Shown piece after piece: positions 1-5,419 of a stretch of 8,550 nt of DNA. The notes beneath the pieces are model-generated. The model searched no databases. It saw only the letters and a program-made list of their open reading frames with translations, and was not told the origin of the DNA. The stretch is from an uncultured Coriobacteriaceae bacterium. GTDB taxonomy: Bacteria > Actinomycetota > Coriobacteriia > Coriobacteriales > QAMH01. The translations under genes were made by a program, and so were the position numbers. The stretch is from positions 1-8,550 of the forward strand of contig CADBRF010000074.1 of NCBI GenBank assembly GCA_902796975.1, given 5' to 3'. How positions within the stretch are numbered: position 1 is the first letter of the stretch; every line of letters begins with the position of its first letter.

Positions 1-696
1 GACTGCGAGGTCGGTGTCTTCGTCAATGCCAACGGGAGAAGCATTGTACTGCTGGTCGCCAACCTTGACGACTGCCTTGGAAATGCCCTCGACAACATGG
101 GCGTTGGTGAGAATATATGCTGTGCCGTTGTCATCGGAGATGATGACACCGCTGCCCAGAGCGCTCGGCTCGGAGTTGGAACTAGACCCGCCAAAGTACT
201 GGCTCCACCCATCGGAGCTGCTGGAGTACACATAGATAGTGACCACGGAATTAAGGCATTTGCTTGCCACTGCCTGAGCAGTGGTGGTCTCATCGCCGCC
301 ATTGATGGTAATCTGGCCATCCCACGAGCTTCCCGTGGAAGTAGTTCCACTGTATTTCATGCCGTTGAAGATGGGCGTGAACGACCACAGGCAGAGCATG
401 AGGGCAATGGTGACCACTGAGCTAATGACGGCCGTTGCCACCGTCTTGCCCGAACCCGAACCATTTGAGCCTCTCTGAGCCTTGCGGGCCTGTTTCTCCG
501 CACGCTTGCGGGCACGCTCCTGCTCCTTATTGCTGTTCATGCCGTTCAGATCATTCAAGTTCTGCTCCGCCGTTCGATAGTAGTGGGTCCCAGTCTGCTG
601 CGAGCTGCTAGGATTGCCAGAGTAGCCATAGCTCTGGTTCCCCTGGGAATTATCTCTTTGGGGCGGAACAGGAACCCCATCTGGATATGCTGCCAT
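1..696 (-). CDS. HtrA/DegP-type membrane-anchored trypsin-like serine protease, N-terminal part (cut by window edge)
   Basis: Only the first 232 codons are present; the gene runs off the left edge without a stop. The start is an ATG at 696-694 with GGAG six bases upstream. Residues 1-80 form a hydrophilic tail rich in Gln, Asn, Ser and Pro, ending in a highly basic stretch (KEQERARKRAEKQARK, 57-72), which should be cytoplasmic. Residues about 85-109 are a membrane anchor. A Ser/Thr/Gly linker follows, then the start of a trypsin-like fold: SALGSGVIIS (178-187), TNAHVV (197-202) with catalytic His200, and DEDTDLAV (225-232) with catalytic Asp229. The catalytic Ser and any PDZ domain would lie outside the window. 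Family members degrade or refold misfolded proteins outside the cell membrane, and the anchor places the protease there. It follows a terminator and has its own candidate promoter, so it is probably not co-transcribed with mobA. The family is clear; the exact HtrA/DegP subtype is not. Confidence 0.93.
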   Translation of the reverse strand, partial: MAAYPDGVPVPPQRDNSQGNQSYGYSGNPSSSQQTGTHYYRTAEQNLNDLNGMNSNKEQERARKRAEKQARKAQRGSNGSGSGKTVATAVISSVVTIALMLCLWSFTPIFNGMKYSGTTSTGSSWDGQITINGGDETTTAQAVASKCLNSVVTIYVYSSSSDGWSQYFGGSSSNSEPSALGSGVIISDDNGTAYILTNAHVVEGISKAVVKVGDQQYNASPVGIDEDTDLAV

Positions 697-751
697 GTTT
701 ATCTCCAATCAAGCCTTCACGCACTGGATGCCAAGCGCTAACGCCGTGCGT

Positions 752-780
752 TTTATCCGAGCTCGCGTCTATTCATTCAA
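752..780 (-). promoter_or_regulatory. Candidate sigma-70-type promoter for the htrA-like gene
   Basis: Read on the minus strand, TTGAAT (775-780) and GATAAA (752-757) are separated by exactly 17 bases. Each matches four of six consensus positions. Transcription would begin near 745, giving a leader of about 50 bases that carries the GGAG ribosome site of the protease gene. The spacer contains the palindrome CGAGCTCG (758-765). A competing extended -10 (TGCCATAAT, hexamer at 791-796) lies further upstream with a poor -35. Which is used cannot be decided by reading. Confidence 0.45.
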
Positions 781-928
781 GCTAGCTAAGATTATGGCAC
801 GCCACGCCGAAGGCATTGCCAATCCGTTGCCAAACGACATGAATTTTCAGGATGTTTTCAGCTTGCCGTAAGGAAACGGTTATCTCGCCCTCGGCAGCAG
901 GGCACAACCAGGCCATCTCTGCACCCAC

Positions 929-985
929 CTGCAACCTTGCCCGCTTCGTGCCCTCCCGAGCTGCAACCTTTCTCGCTTCGTGCCC
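929..985. repeat. Imperfect 25-bp direct repeat, two copies
   Basis: Copies at 929-953 and 961-985 both start CTGCAACCTT and end CGCTTCGTGCCC, differing at only two positions (G to T at position 11, C to T at position 13). They are separated by seven bases, giving a 32-bp period. The repeat lies in the gap between the mobA terminator and the htrA-like gene and has no coding explanation. It could be a remnant of a dispersed intergenic repeat, a local duplication, or a protein-binding site. Confidence 0.75.
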
Positions 986-994
986 CCGCCGCAG

Positions 995-1025
995 AAAAAA
1001 GGCGCCTCCCCGAGGAAAGACGCCT
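995..1025 (-). terminator. Rho-independent terminator after mobA
   Basis: On the minus strand, AGGCG (1025-1021) and CGCCT (1004-1000) are the outer arms. Pairing continues inward through U-G, C-G, U-A, U-G, U-G and C-G to a four-base loop, about 11 pairs in all. A run of T follows at 999-995. It begins 23 bases beyond the mobA stop codon, the expected place and orientation. Confidence 0.88.
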
Positions 1026-1048
1026 GAGTGCGTTCTGGTTCTACGGAA

Positions 1049-1708
1049 CTAGCCGAACTGCTCGCGCTCGAAATGCGCACGGCTGAGAATCTTGCGCTCC
1101 GCCTCGTGAAGTTCTTCTGGAGTGTTGACGTTGATGAAGCAGCCGCCTCGCGGTTCTGCAGCAGCGATCATATCGCTCGTGAATTCAAGAATTTTTGCCT
1201 CGCCGAACCATGCCCGAGCAGAATCCTTGCCAGCCTCTGCTGCCTCGAAAATCTTAGGCAGGCAGGTGCTCCGGCGGTAGACGCCATGGAAGGGCTCATA
1301 TCCGTGTCCAGTCACGGGGACTACCGCATCGGCATCGCTTGCCATGAGAGCGTCGAGCTCGGCAGCGATGAGATTACGCGAAGGAAAAATCATGTCGCAG
1401 GCAACAAGTGCAACATACTCCTTGGAAGCTGCATTGACTGCTGTGTAGATGCCACGGAGAGCGCCACGTTTCTCATAGGCATCGGTAACCAGGCGAATTT
1501 TACCGAGGCCTACGAGATCATCGAGAAAGCTAAGGTTCTGGGGCTCATTGGTTGTGATGATGAACTCATCTGCCAGAGGAAGAAGGCGGTTGATGCCACG
1601 CCAAATCATCGGCTCGCCCAAGAACGGAACCGTGGCTTTGGAACGGCCCATCCTACGCGACTCTCCACCAGCTTGAAGGACAATGGTCAAGTTCTGGCTC
1701 TTGCTCAT
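1049..1708 (-). CDS. mobA: Molybdenum cofactor guanylyltransferase MobA-like protein
   Basis: A 219-residue protein of the MobA-like nucleotidyltransferase family. MobA transfers GMP from GTP to molybdopterin-molybdenum to make the bis-MGD cofactor in the cytoplasm. Visible motifs are the N-terminal nucleotide loop LQAGGESRRMGRSK (residues 11-24), the metal-binding ACDM with Asp105 (103-106), EPFHGVYR (138-145) and NVNTPEEL (193-200), all in family order. The length is close to or slightly above typical MobA. The ATG at 1708-1706 is chosen because AAAGGA lies six bases upstream. The frame stays open upstream to a GTG at 1807, but that extension has no ribosome site, crosses two hairpins and lies before the conserved domain. 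It stands alone after a structured leader and ends at a strong terminator. Related enzymes such as MocA (CTP-using) share the fold, so the exact nucleotide used is inferred. Confidence 0.88.
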   Translation of the reverse strand: MSKSQNLTIVLQAGGESRRMGRSKATVPFLGEPMIWRGINRLLPLADEFIITTNEPQNLSFLDDLVGLGKIRLVTDAYEKRGALRGIYTAVNAASKEYVALVACDMIFPSRNLIAAELDALMASDADAVVPVTGHGYEPFHGVYRRSTCLPKIFEAAEAGKDSARAWFGEAKILEFTSDMIAAAEPRGGCFINVNTPEELHEAERKILSRAHFEREQFG

Positions 1709-1731
1709 CAGCTTTCCTTTCGAGACATTGG

Positions 1732-1769
1732 AAAAGGCACCGGATGTACCCCTCTGCACGCCCGGTGCC
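1732..1769 (-). terminator. Terminator-like hairpin in the mobA leader
   Basis: GGCACCGG (1769-1762) pairs perfectly with CCGGTGCC (1743-1736), with an 18-base loop, followed by TTTT (1735-1732). It ends 23 bases before the mobA ATG, ahead of its ribosome site. An 8-bp GC-rich stem followed by a short T run upstream of a gene is the arrangement expected of an attenuator or riboswitch expression platform. The T run is short, so termination may be partial or conditional. I do not recognise a known riboswitch class here. Confidence 0.5.
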
Positions 1770-1772
1770 AGC

Positions 1773-1797
1773 GGCAACAGCTTGCATAAGCTGTGCC
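1773..1797 (-). other. Strong hairpin in the mobA leader
   Basis: On the minus strand ACAGCTT and AAGCTGT form a perfect 7-bp stem closing an ATGC loop. It is extended by GGC/GCC across a single bulged T, giving ten pairs. It sits three bases upstream of the terminator-like hairpin and downstream of the rsgA terminator, so it is part of the untranslated mobA leader. No T run follows, so it is unlikely to be a terminator itself. Confidence 0.55.
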
Positions 1798-1805
1798 ATC
1801 CCTCC

Positions 1806-1860
1806 ACATAAAAGCCGGGGCAACCGCATCAAACTCGCGTTTGCCCTCTCTTCCCCGGCT
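1806..1860 (-). terminator. Probable terminator after rsgA (long hairpin with nested stem)
   Basis: AGCCGGGG (1860-1853) is complementary to CCCCGGCT (1820-1813), followed by TTTAT. The 32-base interior can form its own stem, GGGCAA with TTGCCC extended by CGC/GCG. It begins 54 bases after the rsgA stop. The large interior is unusual for a plain terminator, so this could instead be the first element of a structured mobA leader if some transcripts read through. Confidence 0.5.
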
Positions 1861-1914
1861 CACGCGCGGATACTGGCAATCCCTCTCGAAGAAAGCTAAT
1901 ACCGCAACGAACAG

Positions 1915-2916
1915 TTATAACCTATTTTCAGAAAGATGCAAATAAACGTTCAAGCGGTCAGGCAAAACATGCTCGCGCACCTCACATCCCGGCTCACTCG
2001 TATGCGAGCAATTGGCAAACCTGCACTGTTGCGCATACTCCCCTATCTCGGGAAAGGCACGAGAAAGACCTGTCTCCAAATCGAGGATCTGCATTGTTCG
2101 GAGACCAGGGGCATCGATGAGAAGCCCAGCGCCCGGAACCTGCACCATCCGGCGGGCAACCGTCGTATGACGGCCCTTATCGTCTCGCTCGCGCACCGAA
2201 CCCGTGGCGAAGACTTCCTCCCCGACGAGGGCATTTGTGAGCGTGGACTTTCCCACACCGCTCTCACCCAGCAACAGCGCTGTCGAGCCAGCGGGCAGAA
2301 ACTGTCTGAGTGCCTTAGGGGTCTGCACACCTTCCGGGCAGGCATCCGCTGGCACTTGAGCAAGACAGACCAGCGCTATGTTGGGAGCCAGCTCCGCGCA
2401 CCGTTCTCGTGCATCGTTCACCACTGTCTGCTCCACATCATCGCATTTGGTAAGCACGAACACCGGAGTCGCCTTGCAACCGCACACTGCCACCATCTGC
2501 CGCATGAGCAGGCGTTCGTCGAGACCGCTCCCCGTGAGCGACTGACAGATGAACACCACGTCGACATTGGCGGCGAGCACCTGCCTTCTGACTTGCTTCT
2601 CCCTGCCCACGCGCTTGATGCGGGCGATTTCGGTCGCGCGCGGGAGCACCTCCTGAATGATGGCTTTCTCGTGTCCGGACTCCAGGCGCAAGGCAACCCA
2701 GTCCCCCACCGCAACGATGCTGTCATCGCGCTTCTTGATGGTGGTTGCAAGTTCTGCCCTGAACTCGCCCGCACCGTTATTGACCAGAGGATATCCACGG
2801 TCGAGAGACACAACACGTCCAAGTGTGCATGATTTCTCGTACGGCTTGAACGCCTTTCTAACACTCGAAGTGCACCCAAGCTGATCAAAATCTATCAAAC
2901 TCAACCGTCCTTTCAC
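1915..2916 (-). CDS. rsgA: Small ribosomal subunit biogenesis GTPase RsgA
   Basis: Up to 333 residues. RsgA is a cytoplasmic GTPase that assists late 30S subunit maturation and is activated by the ribosome. The sequence shows an N-terminal OB-type domain (about 30-95), then a circularly permuted GTPase with motifs in the diagnostic order: G4 TKCD (156-159), G1 GESGVGKST (217-225), switch KGRHTT (247-252) and G3 DAPG (268-271). A C-terminal zinc site follows, C-x4-C-x-H-x5-C (Cys298, Cys303, His305, Cys311). The outer start is a GTG at 2916 with no clear ribosome site. A TTG at 2898 (codon 7) has AAAGGA nine bases upstream, and its product begins near the x-L-x-x-L-G motif where longer family members begin, so the true protein may be 327 residues. 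It starts nine bases after the trkH stop, so it is probably co-transcribed with the potassium genes, although no functional link is obvious. Confidence 0.95.
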   Translation of the reverse strand: MKGRLSLIDFDQLGCTSSVRKAFKPYEKSCTLGRVVSLDRGYPLVNNGAGEFRAELATTIKKRDDSIVAVGDWVALRLESGHEKAIIQEVLPRATEIARIKRVGREKQVRRQVLAANVDVVFICQSLTGSGLDERLLMRQMVAVCGCKATPVFVLTKCDDVEQTVVNDARERCAELAPNIALVCLAQVPADACPEGVQTPKALRQFLPAGSTALLLGESGVGKSTLTNALVGEEVFATGSVRERDDKGRHTTVARRMVQVPGAGLLIDAPGLRTMQILDLETGLSRAFPEIGEYAQQCRFANCSHTSEPGCEVREHVLPDRLNVYLHLSENRL

Positions 2917-2925
2917 GCGGCGTAA

Positions 2926-5208
2926 TCAGTCTTCGTCTTCCCCCATGATGCCCTTGACCCACCGGCGGCGCAGCAGAACGAAGAGCAGAAGGATGACAAG
3001 TGAGGTGATGGTGAGCGCGACGCCGGCAAGGAACATATTCTGATTCACCAGATAGGTTATGGGTCCACCAGAATCTACCGCGAACACAGTCGAGGCGTGA
3101 ATATCGAGCTCCCCTTGATGGTCTGGGCAGTTCGCTTCATACGTGCCCTCAATCTGCAGGGTCGTTCCCGTCATCTTGTAGCTGCCCAGGTTGGCGATGT
3201 GCGATGCCATATCGCTGGTCATGTAGACGCCTATGGAAGCGCCAGTGCCATCGTTGATATTGACCCATTTGTAGCCATTCCCGGCATCGAGCACATCTCC
3301 AATCGCCTCTCCCGTAATGGTTACCTTTCTTCCATCGAGAGCGAGGTTCATGGAAGTGAGGCCGCTGACGCTCACGGCAATCGCATCCGAACCACTTCGA
3401 CTCTCCTTGGAGCTAAGGCCATCAAAGGCGCTATACCGGTTCTCGAAGATGTTCTGGGAGATTCCCCCCTGGGCGTTCTGCCCCACAGCCCAAGCGGCGG
3501 TCGCCGGAACTCCAGCTACCCCCATGGCAAGTGCAAGGACGACGACAAGACTCGTAACGGCGTTTTTTCTCCCAGACCTATCCTTTCGCCGGGTTGCGGA
3601 AAGGCTCTCCTCCTCTGCTTGGCCTTTACCCTGAGCTGCACGCTTCTTGATTTCTCCCATACGGCTGCGGCGATCTTCCTTGCCCTTCTTGCGCCGGTAA
3701 TCCTGAATCTTGCCCGTGACGGTTGCAGAAATCTGCACAATCATCGTGAAAATGGCGATGAATTCCAGACGGCCGAGCCACATCTCCAGAATGTACATGA
3801 CTTCGAGACCAGACGGCATACTGCCGTTTGTGATGCCCATGGAGAGACCCGTATTGGACGCAGCGGACACCGATTCAAAAATTGCCTGCATGGCGTCATA
3901 GCCATAGAGGATGCCGGCGATGGAGCCTATGCCGTCGGTGAGGATGTAAAGCAGCGTAACCGTAAGCGCTGAAGATGTGATTTCGGGAGTAAGCAGTTGC
4001 TTGCCCTGGTGCCAGAAAAACGTACGGGGGCGCGCCTTCTGAGGAGAGAGAGCGGCGCGGATGGTCTGCACGAAGGATCTGACGATTACGCCCACGCGAA
4101 GGGCTTTGATACCACCAGAAATAGAGGACGCTGATGCGCCAACTGCCATGCCGAGGATGACGACAAAGAGGGCGCCCGAGCCAGCCCCATAGAGCATCTG
4201 ACCTGGGTACATGGTGGAATATCCAGCGTTGAAGCAGGCGGAAATCAATTCGTAGAGACCCCGGCGCAGCATGGCGCTTGGATCGCTGTAGACGCTGCCC
4301 ACCGTGGAGATCGCCATGAGAAGGGCGAGGAGGGTAACCCAGATGGCAATGGTCCTGACCTCGATATCTTTTAGCAGAAACTTTGTCTGCCCACGCCAGA
4401 TGGACCCGTAGAGCATGAAGTTCACGCCCGAGAAAACCATGATGACCATGGTTATCACCTCGAGCGGCCAAGAATGGTAGTACATGATGCCATTGGATTG
4501 GGCGATCATGCCTCCCGTTGTGAAGTCCGAGGTGGTCACGAAAAACGCGTGGAGCAGAACGCGGGAGGGGTCCATCCCCAGCAATGCGAGGGGAATGCAG
4601 CATGCGATCGTGCCCACAAGAATGATGGTCAAGGTGACGCGGAGAATGAACATGGCGCTCTGGCGGATCTGGGGCATAACAGCCTCACCACGAGCCTCAT
4701 CATGATAGAGAGAGGCAACGGCCGAGCCAGAGCCGAAAATGCCCAGCGCAAGCGCGACAATCACGACACCGACACCGCCGAGAACGTTCATGATGGCACG
4801 CCAGGCAACAACCGAGAGAGCCATATGGTCTTGGTCGAGCGTGACCGAGATGCCCGTGGTAGTAAAGCAGGAGACTGTCTCGAAATAAGCATCGAGGAAG
4901 CCACCGTAGTGGCCGGAAAGGTAAAGCGGCAGGGCACCGAAAATGGAGAGAATCACCCAGCACAAGCCCGTGACAATCAATGCCTGCCGCCAATCGAGCT
5001 TTTGCTTCTTGATACCGAGCAGCATAAGCAGGCCGCCAACCGTCCCCGTGATGCCGATGGAGAGGAGGAAGTGCACGGCAGCGCTGCTCTCTCCCAGTGC
5101 AAGGGCAAGGAAGAACATAGGCACCATAGCGCCCGCGACAATCAGCACGAGCGCGCCAAGATAATGGCCTATGACCATCCAGTCCTGTATGCGAAGCCGG
5201 TAAATCAC
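2926..5208 (-). CDS. trkH: TrkH-family potassium uptake channel subunit with C-terminal extracytoplasmic OB-like domain (paralog 1)
   Basis: 760 residues, against roughly 450-500 for plain TrkH/KtrB. Residues 1-500 are the four-repeat channel core of the SKT family, which passes K+ through the cell membrane. The filter glycines of all four pore loops are visible: TTTG (116-119), TTGG (230-233), NAG (327-329) and NTG (452-454). The core motif SISGGIKALR (362-371) is present. Residues 503-548 are a Lys/Arg/Glu-rich, presumably cytoplasmic linker. Residues 550-574 resemble a Sec signal segment ending in A-W-A. Residues about 620-712 look like an OB fold (KVTITGEAIG, 628-637) placed outside, with Cys694, His697 and His704. 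A last helix (about 722-746) leads to an RRRW-containing tail ending in GEDED. The GTG start has AGGA eight bases upstream. It lies ten bases after the small membrane protein gene and nine before rsgA. The TrkH call is firm; the function of the extension is unknown. Confidence 0.93.
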   Translation of the reverse strand: MIYRLRIQDWMVIGHYLGALVLIVAGAMVPMFFLALALGESSAAVHFLLSIGITGTVGGLLMLLGIKKQKLDWRQALIVTGLCWVILSIFGALPLYLSGHYGGFLDAYFETVSCFTTTGISVTLDQDHMALSVVAWRAIMNVLGGVGVVIVALALGIFGSGSAVASLYHDEARGEAVMPQIRQSAMFILRVTLTIILVGTIACCIPLALLGMDPSRVLLHAFFVTTSDFTTGGMIAQSNGIMYYHSWPLEVITMVIMVFSGVNFMLYGSIWRGQTKFLLKDIEVRTIAIWVTLLALLMAISTVGSVYSDPSAMLRRGLYELISACFNAGYSTMYPGQMLYGAGSGALFVVILGMAVGASASSISGGIKALRVGVIVRSFVQTIRAALSPQKARPRTFFWHQGKQLLTPEITSSALTVTLLYILTDGIGSIAGILYGYDAMQAIFESVSAASNTGLSMGITNGSMPSGLEVMYILEMWLGRLEFIAIFTMIVQISATVTGKIQDYRRKKGKEDRRSRMGEIKKRAAQGKGQAEEESLSATRRKDRSGRKNAVTSLVVVLALAMGVAGVPATAAWAVGQNAQGGISQNIFENRYSAFDGLSSKESRSGSDAIAVSVSGLTSMNLALDGRKVTITGEAIGDVLDAGNGYKWVNINDGTGASIGVYMTSDMASHIANLGSYKMTGTTLQIEGTYEANCPDHQGELDIHASTVFAVDSGGPITYLVNQNMFLAGVALTITSLVILLLFVLLRRRWVKGIMGEDED
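3073..3345 (-). other. Extracytoplasmic OB-like domain of TrkH paralog 1
   Basis: Codes for residues 622-712 of the upstream-starting trkH. Alternating hydrophobic strands, the KVTITGEAIG opening, the central YKWVNINDGTGASIGVYM segment and the LQIEGTY strand fit the five-stranded OB pattern seen in small bacterial OB domains. A C-x2-H-x2-G-x-L-D-x-H motif (694-704) closes it. Flanking hydrophobic segments and positively charged tails on both sides place it outside the membrane by the positive-inside rule. The fold is my reading of pattern, not a search result. Confidence 0.55.
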
Positions 5209-5218
5209 GTTGCTGTTC

Positions 5219-5234
5219 CTACATCATGATGTAG
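5219..5234. repeat. Perfect 16-bp palindrome CTACATCATGATGTAG
   Basis: Covers the last five codons, including the stop, of the 54-residue membrane protein and abuts the ribosome site of the following trkH. In RNA it could form a six-pair stem with a CAUG loop immediately before the ribosome-binding bases. As DNA it is symmetric enough to bind a dimeric regulator. The codons it uses (Tyr-Ile-Met-Met-stop) could also yield the symmetry by chance. Confidence 0.6.
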
Positions 5235-5383
5235 TAGACGGCGACCATGACAAAAGCGAGAAAAGCCAGAAACCCAGCGAAGATTGCCACGAGCTCGAGC
5301 ATGCCCCGAACAGGACGACTCTTCTTCGCAGCCTCGCTGGCCCGCGTTTTCTGCCTCGACATCGCATTCTTATTGTTCAACAT
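5219..5383 (-). CDS. 54-residue single-pass membrane protein between the two trkH genes
   Basis: The ATG at 5383-5381 has an excellent ribosome site, AGGAG in CAGGAGAGGGC, directly upstream, and the frame ends at TAG 5221-5219. Residues 1-26 are hydrophilic and basic (RQKTR 10-14, AKKSRPVR 19-26). Residues about 28-52 form one hydrophobic helix (LVAIFAGFLAFLAFVMVAVY, 31-50), ending MM at the C-terminus. The basic N-terminus predicts N-in, C-out. It starts 36 bases after the first trkH and ends ten bases before the second, and its stop codon overlaps the AGGA ribosome site of the second trkH, so translation is likely coupled. I do not recognise a family. By position and size it could be an accessory subunit of the potassium channel, as KdpF is for KdpFABC, but that comparison rests on context only, not sequence similarity. 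Confidence 0.82.
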   Translation of the reverse strand: MLNNKNAMSRQKTRASEAAKKSRPVRGMLELVAIFAGFLAFLAFVMVAVYYIMM

Positions 5384-5419
5384 GCCCTCTCCTGACCAAA
5401 ATGCATTCGGCCGTGGTTT

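Larger units (their letters stand above)
697..1048. other. Non-coding gap between mobA and the htrA-like gene (352 bases)
   Basis: No convincing gene is present on either strand; the short open frames here lack ribosome sites and recognisable protein character. The gap holds the mobA terminator (995-1025), an imperfect tandem repeat (929-985), a small potential hairpin (GCCCT/AGGGC arms, 887-903), two TTGCCAA copies eleven bases apart (816-822 and 827-833), and candidate promoters near 791-796 and 752-780. The remainder, about 834-886, shows nothing I can name. Confidence 0.7.

Noticed and set aside
697..994. Mobile element or CRISPR remnant in the htrA upstream gap
   Set aside because: Only two imperfect repeat units with a seven-base separation, no terminal inverted repeats and no transposase fragment.
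1028..1789. Plus-strand open frame (253 codons) opposite mobA
   Set aside because: The minus strand has MobA motifs in order plus a ribosome site and terminator; the plus frame has none of these.
1736..1797. tRNA-like arrangement of two neighbouring stems upstream of mobA
   Set aside because: No acceptor stem closing both hairpins, no anticodon-arm geometry and no TTCRA-type loop.
1709..1807. N-terminal extension of MobA to a GTG at 1807
   Set aside because: No ribosome site, runs through two strong hairpins, and precedes the conserved nucleotide-binding start of the family.
1936..2832. Long plus-strand open frame (298 codons) opposite rsgA
   Set aside because: It is antisense to a gene with all RsgA motifs, is unusually rich in His, Arg and Cys with no domain character, and is explained by GC-rich codon shadowing.
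3097..3972. Plus-strand open frame (291 codons) opposite trkH paralog 1
   Set aside because: No ribosome site and no recognisable protein pattern; it mirrors the linker and OB coding region of the real gene.
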